A program made the position numbers and the translations under genes. Source: Clostridia bacterium (GTDB lineage: Bacteria > Bacillota > Clostridia > Oscillospirales > Acutalibacteraceae). From it: a stretch of DNA of 60,536 nucleotides. Shown piece by piece: positions 45,708 to 55,624 of the stretch. Positions within the stretch are counted from its first letter, which is position 1. The number at the start of each line of letters is the position of its first letter. The notes below the pieces were generated by a model. It searched no databases and was not told the DNA's origin. It was given only the letters and a program-made list of their open reading frames with translations. The stretch spans positions 1-60,536 of the forward strand of contig JAFQIG010000009.1 of NCBI GenBank assembly GCA_017397655.1. The letters run 5' to 3'.

Positions 45708-48700
45708 TCAATTCATTTCAAGAAGCTTCCTGAGCGATTTTCCGTTTGACACGACTTCATCGGGATAGAAGTGGTGTGTCCAGCAGCTGTGATGAACGGA
45801 CTCGTTGGTATCATGTGAGAAGAAAATTCTGCCGTTTACCATAAGCTTTGCAACAGCCCAGAATGTATCCGTTACTTCACCTGTTCCTTTAGTTATTCTG
45901 AAAATGTATTTTTCTGTCTTGCCTTTTTCAACATTAACGGAACAGCATGACGGAGAGATTCCGCAGATAGCATTTCTGTTATGACATCCGTATTCCCACG
46001 TTTCAAACGGAGTGGCAACCGCAAGTGTTCCGTTGAGATTCTCTTCAGTGGGGTTTGTCACCTCTACAGATATTTCATTGCCGTTGATTGAGAGATATAC
46101 ATCGGGACTGAAGAATCCGAATTCCAGTATATCCTCGAAAGTCTGACCGTTGTCTTCATATCTGAGTCTGAAAATACCGTTTTGTTCCTTGTTCTCTCTC
46201 GTTATTCTGAAATTATATACAACGTGTTCGTTTGCTTCAAGGTCATAAGGGAACTTCGTCATTTCCGATGTAAAGCCGCAGGGTACGGTAAGGTATGCGG
46301 TACCGCGGGCAGAACAGTCAGTTTTGTTATTGACGACCGAAACAGACAAATCAAAGTTGCAGTCATCGATTTTTTCAATTTTTCTGGAGATTGATCCTAC
46401 AAGTGAAAGATATCCGACAGGCATGGATCCGACATTATGCTCCCACGAACGGACAAAAACGGGCTGAACCTTTTCACACTCCGATACGATCGTTGTCTCA
46501 TTGCAGTTTCCTATCGGTTCCGGCGTGAATCTTACAGTCTCGATCGAATGAGAGCCGACTGTCTGTGTAAAGGTGTTTCCGCCGGTGCAATCCATTGTTT
46601 TCTGCGCTTCGTCAAGAAGATCAAGAGATTCCGTTCTTACAATGTTAAACGGGAATCTGACTGTAAAGGTGTTATCCTTGCCATCAGTTTCAAAGCCTCT
46701 GATTACGACTCCCCTGTCATTTACGCTGCCAAAGTCATTTCTGAGCGATGCCAGAGGATAACCGCCGAGTCTTACAGATGTTACGGCGAAGCTTCCGTCA
46801 CATTCAATAAAGCTGTTCTTTTGTGAAAGTGAACCGTTTGCGTCATTAAGCTCCGAAGAAATAAACGGATCGTTGAAAGAGAACGCCTTTTTATAAATTT
46901 CCGCTTCTCTGTAAGAAAGTGTGTGAGGACACAGAGAGTACGTAAAGCAATGTGACTTGTTTTCAGGAATAAGTCCCTTTGCCGTTGCCGTAGTTTTGCC
47001 GATATTTCCGTAGAAGTCGGCAGTATGGAACAACATAATGTTGAGAAGATTCTCGCCGTCAACCGAACAGGAAATATTTCCGTTGTTGAGAAGAGCAACA
47101 CCGTAATCATCACTTACCGACATCTTTTCATCTGTTACAGCCTCAGGTATATCGGCAAATCTGTCACTTTCAAGCTGTCTTGAAAACTCGTCAACCCAAT
47201 CAGAAAGAAGCTTTGAGCTGTCAGCCTGAATCAGTATGACATCAATCTCTTTCTCAAACAGATTATCGCTGTCTTTAAGATAAAGCACACCGACAGAAGC
47301 GGCATTAAAAGCAGATTTTGTCTCTTCAGAAACAGATTCAAGAAGCTTTTCGGCATAGAGATTACCGTCACCTTTTACAGTAAGGACAAAACGTGTATCA
47401 CAATCGCGAATATCCTCGTTATAATGAATCGTGCTTTCGCCGAGAACACGTGTTTCGTCGCAGAACTGAGTAACCGGAACAGCCTTTTTGGTAAGTGCAG
47501 ACAACAGCTTGTCGGAAACATCGATCAGCGAACCGTCATCCTTTCTGATAATTGATGTCATTCCGATATTAAAAGAACCGTTTTTCAGTCTGATTGTAAC
47601 AGTCGGACCGAGATCAAGCCATTGATTGACGGGAAGAATTCTGGAATGCGAATAATTAAAGAACTGATGAGTCTGATACTGTAATTTATTCTTTGATTTT
47701 CCTGCTACGTGAGGTGCAAATCTGTCATCAAAGACAGGCTTGACACCCTTAAGGTTGATCGGGAATGTGACCGTAAACAGATCATCGCGGTCGATATAAT
47801 CATCAACGTATGTTTTGAAGTCTATTCTGTCGATATTGTTGTAAAGTGTAATTACTTGACAAATATCGGCAACAGTTTCCATTTTATATTTGCAGATAAG
47901 CTTCTGTAAAGTATTATTCTTTACAGTTTTAACTGTTGCCTTATAGTCGCTTGAAAACATCTTATGACCTGTTGTGTAAAGCTCGTGCTGTGTTTCACAA
48001 CGATGCGTGTCCTCTTTCAGAATCACAAGTCTGTTTGCAGGTCCGTCAACACCGTTTTCGACAAGCTCGCGGTTATTTTTCTTATCAAAAATCGAAACAA
48101 TTCCGCCGCCTCTCTTCTTATCGACCGTTATCTTATAAAACTCATTTTCGATATAGTCGGATTCATCATTTATTTGTTCGTTAACGAACGAAATAACGCT
48201 GAAGCAGTCATAACCGAGTGCAGGTATACAAGGAGTAAAAACACATCTGACTGCATCCTCAGTTTCAGCAATGACGCTGAGAGGATACACCGTACCGTCG
48301 GAGGATTTCATTGCACCGTTATACGCCTTGTCTTTCGGAAGATTGATTTCGCATACATCCGTTCTTTCAAAAGTATGCGGATTAAATACGGCATAATCTG
48401 CATCACCGCCGTCTATATGAGAGCAGATATAGCCGATGGCACCGTCAACAATCTCGCTTGCAGTTTCAACGGCTTCTCTGTATTCTATCATAAGATCAAC
48501 AAACGACACCTCGTTGTTGGTACCTGTAATGGAGTCGTGGTGCTGACCGCAAAGAAGCTGTCTCCAAGCTTTATCAAGTGCAAGATCGGGATACTTTGCA
48601 CCGAGAAGCGACGCTATTACAGAAAATTTTTCGGCAGAAATAAGGAGATTTTCACCGAGTCTGTTAGCCTGTTTGAAATCGGTTCTCGTAAGCAGAACAC

Positions 48701-50426
48701 CGCTGTGGTGTTGCGTAAGATCCCTTGAAGTAAGCCCGATTGTCGAACGACCGCTCTTTTCGATATTTTCCTTATCACAGCTTATAAGTGCGTTTGCAAG
48801 CTCTGACATAACAGCGTCCGTTGCCTTCGTCAGAGTATTCTCACGCCAGGATGTGTCACCGTCCTGAGAGTATGCAGGCAATTTGTTGTTGGAACCTGAG
48901 CTCTCTGCACAACAGTCAAGATTCATACGGACAGCTGTTTCTTTATCAAGCCCTTTGTCGTGGATAAGCGTTGTGCCGTCGGGTGACATATGCTTCACAA
49001 CTCTGTCAAGTCCCCAGACAAGCTTGCTCCAACGCGCCGACTGCGCACCACCCTTGCTTATAACCTGTGACATCTGGTTAAAATGACCGAAAACATCACA
49101 AGGGTTGTAAACGGAACAGATTCTGCCGAGCACATCACGGTGATACATCTGTCCGTAAATCATATTTCTGACAAAACCTTCGCCTGATGATGTCAGATCG
49201 TTAGGCTGATTATAGAAGCAGTCAGGCTCCGCTCTGCCCTCTTTAAAAGCGTTTCTGAGAGTTTCTCTGCTATCGGGGAAAAGTGAGTAGTAGGGATGAA
49301 GATAATCAACCTCGGACAAGACAGCTTTGAAATTGGGATCGCTTTTCAGACGCTTTACCATTTCATCGGTAATGAACAACGCACCCATAGCATAAGTTTT
49401 CTGATCCTGATGGTATGTTGTATCAAAATGAAAATCAGAGAAACAAAACTCCTTGCCGTCAAAGCCGATATACTCATCGGTAATCACTGTAAAGTCATAA
49501 GCTTTACGCTCGTTTTTATAATTCAGACAAAAATTAACAGTTTCTTTTCTGCCGTTTGCAGGGAAAGACGGACGAAGAACCGTAACGCATCCTTTTGATG
49601 CAGGATCAGCCGTCAGCGTTTCAGAAAAACCGCCTGCACTGCAATCGAGAGAAAAACCGTCATTGTCAGCAAAGCTCGCGGCAAATACGTTAAAAATCTG
49701 TCTCGGCTCTTCTTTCGTTCCGAAGTATCCGCCGCTGCGCACAGGAAAGGTTACCGCCGTATCACCGCAGTCACACATAACAGGAAGAAGCATACAATTG
49801 TCGATTGCAAGGTCAAACGAATCACAGATATAGCCTGTTCTGAGTTTGAACAGCAAAAGATTACGACCCTGCCTGAGAGTAACGGGAGTGAGCCTTCCGT
49901 AAGATTTTATACCCTTGACTCTGCCGTAAGGAAGATAATCAACCATTTCTCCGTTAAGGAATGTTGAACAACCGGAGGTGTTATAACAAAGAACGGCTCG
50001 CGATTCCTTATCGCAATCAATATATACAGCTGCGTAAAAAACACAGTTTTTTTGCTCTGTTGCAAAAATAGCGTCGTCGCAGTCGGTATTTTCGTCACCG
50101 TCGAAGCGAAGCGCATCCCACTTGATAAGTCCTTTTATCCAACGAAGATAGTCTTCGCCGTAAAAATCATTTTTGACCTTCTGTCCGATGTACGGAGTAA
50201 TACTGCATTCGCCGCCGCTGCTTTTAAGATAGTCAATATCGAGCACCTTATTACGGTGATAAAAGTATTCGGTTTCAAAGCCTGCATCAGTCTGTGCAAC
50301 AAAAGGACCCAATGTCATAAAATTTGTAATTCTTGTGACCGGCTCGATATTTTCAGCACTCGGTATAAAATCCGAAAAATTAACTGAATAAACTTCGCCT
50401 GCAATTTTATCCTTTTCGTATATCAT
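45708..50426 (-). CDS. Very large GH38-type alpha-mannosidase-like protein
   Basis: The 1572-residue protein has an N-terminal extension of about 325 residues, predicted all-beta (carbohydrate-binding-like), followed by a GH38 catalytic barrel: FSDFHFDTTYHQDQ near 333 (HxD metal pair, usually HxHID-TAWLW), the nucleophile aspartate in NPCDVFGHFNQM near 444, and GQHHDSITGTN near 629. The C-terminal 800 residues are beta-rich, as in GH38 middle/C-terminal domains. It is about half as long again as known bacterial GH38 enzymes and has no signal peptide. The ATG at 50426 is chosen since GGAGG lies ten bases upstream. It follows the HAD gene closely. Confidence 0.8.
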   Translation of the reverse strand: MIYEKDKIAGEVYSVNFSDFIPSAENIEPVTRITNFMTLGPFVAQTDAGFETEYFYHRNKVLDIDYLKSSGGECSITPYIGQKVKNDFYGEDYLRWIKGLIKWDALRFDGDENTDCDDAIFATEQKNCVFYAAVYIDCDKESRAVLCYNTSGCSTFLNGEMVDYLPYGRVKGIKSYGRLTPVTLRQGRNLLLFKLRTGYICDSFDLAIDNCMLLPVMCDCGDTAVTFPVRSGGYFGTKEEPRQIFNVFAASFADNDGFSLDCSAGGFSETLTADPASKGCVTVLRPSFPANGRKETVNFCLNYKNERKAYDFTVITDEYIGFDGKEFCFSDFHFDTTYHQDQKTYAMGALFITDEMVKRLKSDPNFKAVLSEVDYLHPYYSLFPDSRETLRNAFKEGRAEPDCFYNQPNDLTSSGEGFVRNMIYGQMYHRDVLGRICSVYNPCDVFGHFNQMSQVISKGGAQSARWSKLVWGLDRVVKHMSPDGTTLIHDKGLDKETAVRMNLDCCAESSGSNNKLPAYSQDGDTSWRENTLTKATDAVMSELANALISCDKENIEKSGRSTIGLTSRDLTQHHSGVLLTRTDFKQANRLGENLLISAEKFSVIASLLGAKYPDLALDKAWRQLLCGQHHDSITGTNNEVSFVDLMIEYREAVETASEIVDGAIGYICSHIDGGDADYAVFNPHTFERTDVCEINLPKDKAYNGAMKSSDGTVYPLSVIAETEDAVRCVFTPCIPALGYDCFSVISFVNEQINDESDYIENEFYKITVDKKRGGGIVSIFDKKNNRELVENGVDGPANRLVILKEDTHRCETQHELYTTGHKMFSSDYKATVKTVKNNTLQKLICKYKMETVADICQVITLYNNIDRIDFKTYVDDYIDRDDLFTVTFPINLKGVKPVFDDRFAPHVAGKSKNKLQYQTHQFFNYSHSRILPVNQWLDLGPTVTIRLKNGSFNIGMTSIIRKDDGSLIDVSDKLLSALTKKAVPVTQFCDETRVLGESTIHYNEDIRDCDTRFVLTVKGDGNLYAEKLLESVSEETKSAFNAASVGVLYLKDSDNLFEKEIDVILIQADSSKLLSDWVDEFSRQLESDRFADIPEAVTDEKMSVSDDYGVALLNNGNISCSVDGENLLNIMLFHTADFYGNIGKTTATAKGLIPENKSHCFTYSLCPHTLSYREAEIYKKAFSFNDPFISSELNDANGSLSQKNSFIECDGSFAVTSVRLGGYPLASLRNDFGSVNDRGVVIRGFETDGKDNTFTVRFPFNIVRTESLDLLDEAQKTMDCTGGNTFTQTVGSHSIETVRFTPEPIGNCNETTIVSECEKVQPVFVRSWEHNVGSMPVGYLSLVGSISRKIEKIDDCNFDLSVSVVNNKTDCSARGTAYLTVPCGFTSEMTKFPYDLEANEHVVYNFRITRENKEQNGIFRLRYEDNGQTFEDILEFGFFSPDVYLSINGNEISVEVTNPTEENLNGTLAVATPFETWEYGCHNRNAICGISPSCCSVNVEKGKTEKYIFRITKGTGEVTDTFWAVAKLMVNGRIFFSHDTNESVHHSCWTHHFYPDEVVSNGKSLRKLLEMN

Positions 50427-50431
50427 TCTAT

Positions 50432-51094
50432 TCACTCCTCCTCAAAAATCAGTTTCATCAAATCGCTTGTCTTCTCCGCAATAAACGTTGCATGTGAGTT
50501 TTCAAGCTCTTCTTTGGTACCGTAACCGAAAAGAACACCTGCCGATACGGCGCCGATTTCGTTTGCTCCGTCAACATCAAAGCACTTGTCGCCGATAACC
50601 AACACTTTTTTCTTATCATTTGCACCGAGATTTCGACACACCTTTTCAAAAAGATATGACTTGTCCGTGCAATAATCTTCGAGCGAAATGCCTTTTGCAT
50701 AATCAAAAAGACCTTTTATATCAAAATGCTCCAATATTCTCTGAATAAAAACATCAGGCTTTGCGCTTGCAATACCAACCTTTACCTTTTTATCACGCAA
50801 AAGCTTTGCCAATTCAAGAATTCCGTCATAAAAACGCAGTCTGAAAAGTCCCTCGTCGGAATAATACTCTCTGTACAGCTCAACAGCTTTTTCTGCATCC
50901 TCATCACAATAGCCGAGATACTCTCTGAAAGAAAAAAGTAAGGGCGGACCGATAAATTTCCGAAGCGTTTCATCGTCGGGATACGGCTTGTTAAGCTTCT
51001 GAGAAGCATAACGGATACTCGCAAATACTCCGTCTGCCGTGTCAGCAATCGTTCCGTCAAAATCAAATATAACCGAATCAAATCGAGATTTCAT
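50432..51094 (-). CDS. HAD-family hydrolase (phosphoglycolate phosphatase-like)
   Basis: The 220-residue phosphatase has motif I DFDGTIADT (D nucleophile), a helical cap (ANKLNKPYPDDET), motif II in VGIASAKPD, motif III lysine (about 145) and motif IV GDKCFDVDGANEIG. It is of the Gph/PgmB class, so beta-phosphoglucomutase-like or sugar-phosphate phosphatase. The ATG at 51094 has AGGTGATG before it. First gene of the sugar operon. Confidence 0.87.
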   Translation of the reverse strand: MKSRFDSVIFDFDGTIADTADGVFASIRYASQKLNKPYPDDETLRKFIGPPLLFSFREYLGYCDEDAEKAVELYREYYSDEGLFRLRFYDGILELAKLLRDKKVKVGIASAKPDVFIQRILEHFDIKGLFDYAKGISLEDYCTDKSYLFEKVCRNLGANDKKKVLVIGDKCFDVDGANEIGAVSAGVLFGYGTKEELENSHATFIAEKTSDLMKLIFEEE

Positions 51095-51136
51095 ATCATC
51101 ACCTGCTTTTCGTAATTTTATCATATAAATTTATGA

Positions 51137-51165
51137 TTTACAATACTAAAAAAGTGTGTTATAAT
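51137..51165 (+). promoter_or_regulatory. Promoter of trpS-mrp
   Basis: TTTACA (51137-51142) and TATAAT (51160-51165) with a 17-bp spacer; the -10 has a TGTGT extension. The leader before trpS is under 40 bp, too short for a T-box. Confidence 0.75.
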
Positions 51166-51203
51166 AAAATAGTTTAAATTAAGTCCGAAAGGAATAATAC
51201 CAA

Positions 51204-52214
51204 ATGGAAGAAATCATTCAGGAACGTAAAAAAAGAGTTTTGAGCCTTATTCAGCCGACATCGATTCCCACTCTCGGCAACTACCTCGGAGCTTTGAAAA
51301 ACTGGCAGAAGATGTCAAAGGACTATGATTGCATTTTTGGTGTAGCAGATCTTCACGCACTCACGGTTCACGTTGACCCCGCAACACTTCGCCGTCAGAC
51401 TACCGAGATGCTGGCACTTCTTTTGTCGCTGGGTCTTGATCCTCAGGAAAACATTGTCTTTGTTCAAAGTCATGTTCACACTCATTCAGAGCTTGCATGG
51501 ATTCTCAACTGCTATACACAGTTCGGAGAAGCATCAAGAATGACTCAGTTTAAGGAAAAGTCAAGAAAGCACGCCGACAACATCAACGTTGGTTTGTTTG
51601 ATTATCCCGTTCTTATGGCGGCGGACATCCTTGTTTATCAGTCGGATTTTGTTCCCGTAGGCGATGACCAGAAACAGCATCTGGAGCTTGCACGTAATAT
51701 AGCAGATCGCTTTAACGGTGCTCACGGTCAGACGTTTACGGTGCCCGAACCCTTTATCGGTCAGAAGGGCGCAAGAATTATGTCTCTTCAGGATCCGTTG
51801 TCAAAGATGTCCAAGTCGGATGTGAACCCCAAGGCATCCGTTTCCGTACTCGATACTCCCGATGTCATTGTCAAGAAGTTCAAGAGTGCCGTTACCGATT
51901 CCGAAGCTTGTGTTCGCTATGCCGAGGGCAAAGACGGTATCAACAACCTGATGACGATCTACTCGTGTTGTACGGGTCTTGACTATGACGAAATCGAAAA
52001 AGACTTTGAAGGCAAGGGTTACGGCGATTTCAAAGCTGCCGTTGCCGAAGCAGTCATCGAGGAGCTTCGTCCCCTTCGTGAAAACTATCAGAAAATCATT
52101 GCCGACAAAGCGTTCATTACCGAAGCAGCCGCTATCGGTGCCGAACGTGCTCTCAGGGTTTCACAAAAGACCCTGCAGAAAGCTCAGAAAAAAGTCGGTT
52201 TACTTCTTAAATAA
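51204..52214 (+). CDS. trpS: Tryptophanyl-tRNA synthetase
   Basis: The 336-residue class I enzyme charges tRNA-Trp. The HIGH equivalent is in IQPTSIPTLGNYLGAL, and the KMSKS loop in PLSKMSKSD. The VFGVADLHALTVHVD stretch is conserved. Length is standard. AAGGAATAAT precedes the ATG, and mrp follows 22 bp later. Confidence 0.96.
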   Translation: MEEIIQERKKRVLSLIQPTSIPTLGNYLGALKNWQKMSKDYDCIFGVADLHALTVHVDPATLRRQTTEMLALLLSLGLDPQENIVFVQSHVHTHSELAWILNCYTQFGEASRMTQFKEKSRKHADNINVGLFDYPVLMAADILVYQSDFVPVGDDQKQHLELARNIADRFNGAHGQTFTVPEPFIGQKGARIMSLQDPLSKMSKSDVNPKASVSVLDTPDVIVKKFKSAVTDSEACVRYAEGKDGINNLMTIYSCCTGLDYDEIEKDFEGKGYGDFKAAVAEAVIEELRPLRENYQKIIADKAFITEAAAIGAERALRVSQKTLQKAQKKVGLLLK

Positions 52215-52236
52215 TTTATGAAAGGTCTGTAGAATT

Positions 52237-53055
52237 ATGTCAGAATCACACGGCTGTTCAGGTAACTGCTCTACCTGTTCATCCAAATGCGAAAAAGAGG
52301 ATCTCCATATTCCTCAGGGTAACTTCAGCAACGTCAAAAAAGTAATTGCTGTCGTCAGCGGCAAAGGAGGCGTAGGCAAATCACTCGTAACATCGTTGCT
52401 TGCCGCAGAAACAAGAAGACGCGGTGCAGAGACTGCAGTTCTTGATGCCGATGTCACAGGTCCGTCAATCCCCCGTTCTTTCGGTATTTTTGCCCGTGCC
52501 GAAGCTGATGAGCGCGGACTCCTTCCCTCAATTTCACAGTCGGGCATCAAGATAATGTCTGTAAACCTCCTTCTTGAACGTGAAGATCAGCCTGTTGTAT
52601 GGCGCGGTCCCGTAATCTCCGGCGTTATCAAGCAGTTCTGGCAGGAAGTTGCCTGGGATGATGTTGACTATATGTTTGTTGATATGCCTCCCGGAACAGG
52701 CGATGTTCCTCTTACTGTTTTCCAGAGTCTTCCGATTGACGGTATTGTTATTGTAACAACTCCGCAGGATCTCGTTACGATGATCGTCAAAAAGGCGTAT
52801 AATATGGCAAAGCTTATGAATGTCCCCGTACTCGGCATTGTCGAGAATATGAGCTATCTTGAATGCCCCGATTGCGGCAAAAAGATCTCTGTTTTCGGTG
52901 AAAGCTCAGTCGATGAGGTTGCAGCATCCATCGGTGTTCCCGTGCTTGCAAAGCTTCCCATCAGATCATCTGCCGCACCGCAGATTGACCACGGCGACGT
53001 TGAGGCGGTCGATATGCCTGAAATCAAAGCAGCCGTAGACATTTTAATGAAATAA
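52237..53055 (+). CDS. mrp: Mrp/NBP35-family iron-sulfur ATPase
   Basis: The 272-residue P-loop protein belongs to the Mrp/ApbC family that carries Fe-S clusters to target proteins. An N-terminal cysteine-rich tail (CSGNCSTCSSKC, residues 6-17) is followed by Walker A GKGGVGKS, DADVTGPS, and the CxxC of ECPDCGKK (about 210) that bridges a cluster in the dimer. A cysteine-rich N-terminal tail also occurs in NBP35 proteins, though its spacing differs. AAAGG precedes the ATG. It ends before a strong terminator. Confidence 0.93.
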   Translation: MSESHGCSGNCSTCSSKCEKEDLHIPQGNFSNVKKVIAVVSGKGGVGKSLVTSLLAAETRRRGAETAVLDADVTGPSIPRSFGIFARAEADERGLLPSISQSGIKIMSVNLLLEREDQPVVWRGPVISGVIKQFWQEVAWDDVDYMFVDMPPGTGDVPLTVFQSLPIDGIVIVTTPQDLVTMIVKKAYNMAKLMNVPVLGIVENMSYLECPDCGKKISVFGESSVDEVAASIGVPVLAKLPIRSSAAPQIDHGDVEAVDMPEIKAAVDILMK

Positions 53056-53062
53056 AAAATAT

Positions 53063-53105
53063 AAAAATCCGCGACTCTCTTTTAAAAAGTGAGTCGCGGA
53101 TTTTT
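53063..53105. terminator. Bidirectional intrinsic terminator
   Basis: A perfect 15-bp stem (AAAAATCCGCGACTC with its complement) encloses a 13-base loop. It ends trpS-mrp and the convergent serine hydrolase gene. Confidence 0.85.
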
Positions 53106-53114
53106 AAATCAGCT

Positions 53115-54134
53115 TTATATTTTCTGAAGATCACATTTTATTGCATTGTGAATGTCCGAGCGCATTTTTACTACTTCTTCGTAGTTCTCTTTTCCGTATT
53201 TTTTTACAGTTGATATTGTCGCATCAGATAGAATAATTACATAAAGTCCGCTTTTAGGATCAACAAAAAAGCTCTGCCCCGTGTGACCGCAATGACCAAA
53301 ACTTCCGTCGGAAAACAAACCGCCTGTTTGCTTATAACGATCATCAACATACAAAAAACCCAATCCTCTCGATTCCGAAAGATGTGATGTGTGGTTTTTT
53401 ACAGCCTGATTAAAAGCCGTTTTGCTTATTATCGGTTGACCTTCCTTTATGAGCATCTGAATATATTTTGTTAAATCACTTACATTTGAAAATATACCGG
53501 CATTCCCCGCTACACCGCCGAGATGTCTGCTGTTAGGATCATTGACAACACCGATTTCACTTTCACTCAAATTACTGTTTACGATATTGATTTTATCGCA
53601 GGGACAAAAAGTTGTTTTTTTCATTCCAAGAGGGTCGCAGACGAAGTTGCGGAACAAGATGTCAAGACGTTCGTTGAAAACCTTTTCTAAAATTTTCCCA
53701 AGCAATATAAAACCCTGACAGTTATACATCACTTCACTTCCGAGAGGTATCTCATACGGAATATTCAATATGTAATCCGAAATATTATCATTATTGATTC
53801 CGGGAATATTCAGCCCTTTTGGTGAGACACCTGTCGTATGAGTCAGTAAATGAAAAACAGTCATACTCTGCTTATCACTATTTTTTCCAAAAAACTTTGT
53901 TACACTTGTATTAAAATCGAGCAGACCTTTATCTGCAGCAATAAGACAAAGAGTGGTTGTTGCTAATATTTTCGTTATCGATGCCATATCAAACAGCGTA
54001 TGGCCGTCAATTCTTTCTTCATCCGAACGATAGGTTTCGTATAAAGCAGTATTTCCCGTCCCGACTTTTATCGCCAAATTTGAAACAAGCTTGTCAGAAA
54101 AAACTTTTTCTATATATTTTTCCAGACTGTTCAT
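53115..54134 (-). CDS. Beta-lactamase-fold serine hydrolase
   Basis: The 339-residue protein has the class C/EstB arrangement: the SITK catalytic tetrad in FDMASITKI (about residue 52), YNCQGF in the tyrosine position (usually YxN), and the HTG box in GHTGQSFF. No signal peptide, so it is a cytosolic esterase or peptidase rather than a secreted beta-lactamase. GGCGGAATT precedes the ATG. It lies in a minus-strand group with the patatin gene. Substrate unknown. Confidence 0.83.
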   Translation of the reverse strand: MNSLEKYIEKVFSDKLVSNLAIKVGTGNTALYETYRSDEERIDGHTLFDMASITKILATTTLCLIAADKGLLDFNTSVTKFFGKNSDKQSMTVFHLLTHTTGVSPKGLNIPGINNDNISDYILNIPYEIPLGSEVMYNCQGFILLGKILEKVFNERLDILFRNFVCDPLGMKKTTFCPCDKINIVNSNLSESEIGVVNDPNSRHLGGVAGNAGIFSNVSDLTKYIQMLIKEGQPIISKTAFNQAVKNHTSHLSESRGLGFLYVDDRYKQTGGLFSDGSFGHCGHTGQSFFVDPKSGLYVIILSDATISTVKKYGKENYEEVVKMRSDIHNAIKCDLQKI

Positions 54135-54162
54135 AATTCCGCCTCTTTTACTTATCTGATGC

Positions 54163-55002
54163 TTATAAATTCAAAAAATCGCCGATCTTTTTCGCATCCT
54201 CATATCCGAGCTCATACAATTTGCTTAACCCTGCTTTATTTCTTGTTGCTGTTTTAATCCCGCAACAATCTTCAGGATAAAGTATCAGAACCTTCCCTTG
54301 TTTTTCAAGTTCAAGAATCTCGTTTATTCTGTTTTGATATTTTATATGTGACATTGTAACGGCTTTTGCAATTTGCGGATACTTGAAAAGCAATGAATTG
54401 ACAAGCCGCTTCGGAAAAGCCGATTTCTTATAGCTGACAGGAAGCGTCAAACAGATAATCAGTTTTTCACATCCGTCATCAAAAGCTTTTTTATACGGAA
54501 TCGGATCAGAGATACCGCCGTCAAAATATCTTCCGTTTTTGAACAAAACAGGACGACGAGTTGCTATAGGCAACGCACTGCTTGCCTTTAACAAAGTAAA
54601 ATTGTCATATTCCAAATCACTTTTATCAAAATACTTCTGTTTTCCCGTATACGCATCAGTTACCGCAACAACAAGCTTTTTTGAAGACTTTGTAACAGCA
54701 TAAAAATTCAACGGATTTTTGCCGTAACTGTTCGTTATATCGGAATAAATATAATCAAGGTTAATGTACATTCCTTTGCTGAAATAGTTACCTATACCCA
54801 TATATTGTTTTTCAAAGGAGTATTCCTCATAAAAGCTTTTTAATCTTCCGCGCTGTCCTGCAATATATGTTACGAGATTTGCACTGCCGGCGGAAACTCC
54901 CAGACAATAATCAATATCAACAGAATTGTCGAGGAGATAATCAATAATACCGCTAACATAGTTTCCTCTTAATCCGCCGCCAACATCAATAATTCCTATC
55001 AT
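54163..55002 (-). CDS. Patatin-like phospholipase
   Basis: The 279-residue lipase has the patatin oxyanion loop DVGGGLRGNYV, the nucleophile serine in GVSAGS, and the catalytic aspartate in DGGISDP. It would hydrolyse membrane or acyl lipids. The ATG at 55002 has GGTGAAGAA before it and is preferred to an upstream ATG with no site. The 187-residue gene precedes it by 30 bp. Confidence 0.87.
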   Translation of the reverse strand: MIGIIDVGGGLRGNYVSGIIDYLLDNSVDIDYCLGVSAGSANLVTYIAGQRGRLKSFYEEYSFEKQYMGIGNYFSKGMYINLDYIYSDITNSYGKNPLNFYAVTKSSKKLVVAVTDAYTGKQKYFDKSDLEYDNFTLLKASSALPIATRRPVLFKNGRYFDGGISDPIPYKKAFDDGCEKLIICLTLPVSYKKSAFPKRLVNSLLFKYPQIAKAVTMSHIKYQNRINEILELEKQGKVLILYPEDCCGIKTATRNKAGLSKLYELGYEDAKKIGDFLNL

Positions 55003-55032
55003 TTCTTCACCATAAGTTTTCATACTTTTTTA

Positions 55033-55596
55033 TCAATCCAAAAAGCTGAATTTTGCCTTCAAAAAATGTTTATAATCAGGCTCACTTTCCGCCTCAGCAT
55101 ATTCGTTCTTAATTGTGTTTTTAATCCAGGTTAACATTTTTTCACTCATATCTTCATATCTTCGGATTTTTATCAGACCTGCATCTTCAGCTTTAAGTAT
55201 TTCCGAATATGCATCTTCAATAACCTCAACTTCTGTAACATCAGCGGGCTTTGAGGTTGTAACGGCATCACAGATGTTTATATTGTCACCGCTTTCACAG
55301 ATGTTTTCAACTGAATAAATATATCCCGATACCCCTTTGTAAGTGTCTTCTGTTGCTTTGGGATAATATTCGTCCAATCTTAAAGTACCGTCAGACTCAA
55401 ATCCGTAACTCGCCCATTTATGCCATTTGCCATCGTGAACAAAACCGGTCTCCTTACAGAATTTTTCAACAGCATTACTGAGATAGACTAAAACATTTTC
55501 CCTTTTGGTTGAAAAATAAATAAGTGGAGTATTGTGGTTTGATATCCTCGGCTCTAATATCTTGATATCAGGATTTTGAGATGCGTGGTAATACAT
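55033..55596 (-). CDS. Unrecognised cytosolic protein
   Basis: The 187-residue protein starts MYYHASQNPDIKILEPRIS and has a central tyrosine-rich region (YFSTKRENVLVYLSNAVE). Such YHAS...LEP...YFS patterns recall the NAD-binding start of ADP-ribosyltransferase-fold proteins, but no catalytic glutamate motif is evident, so this is only a hint. It lacks signal or membrane segments. CGGGAGGG precedes the ATG. It may be cotranscribed with the patatin and beta-lactamase-fold genes downstream. Confidence 0.75.
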   Translation of the reverse strand: MYYHASQNPDIKILEPRISNHNTPLIYFSTKRENVLVYLSNAVEKFCKETGFVHDGKWHKWASYGFESDGTLRLDEYYPKATEDTYKGVSGYIYSVENICESGDNINICDAVTTSKPADVTEVEVIEDAYSEILKAEDAGLIKIRRYEDMSEKMLTWIKNTIKNEYAEAESEPDYKHFLKAKFSFLD

Positions 55597-55624
55597 TTTA
55601 AACCCTCCCGTACCTGAACAGCAA

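Noticed and set aside
46182-49598. Open frames opposite the GH38 gene, up to 254 codons
   Set aside because: The composition mirrors the antisense of the GH38 frame and no domain is seen; the GH38 motifs are convincing.
51166-51203. Possible T-box leader before trpS
   Set aside because: The distance from promoter to start is under 40 bp and no stem I or T-box motif can fit.
55033-55596. Toxin-antitoxin or phage-defence module with the patatin gene
   Set aside because: A patatin could fit CBASS, but no nucleotidyltransferase (cyclase), TIR, Cap2/Cap3 or antitoxin-like gene is near.
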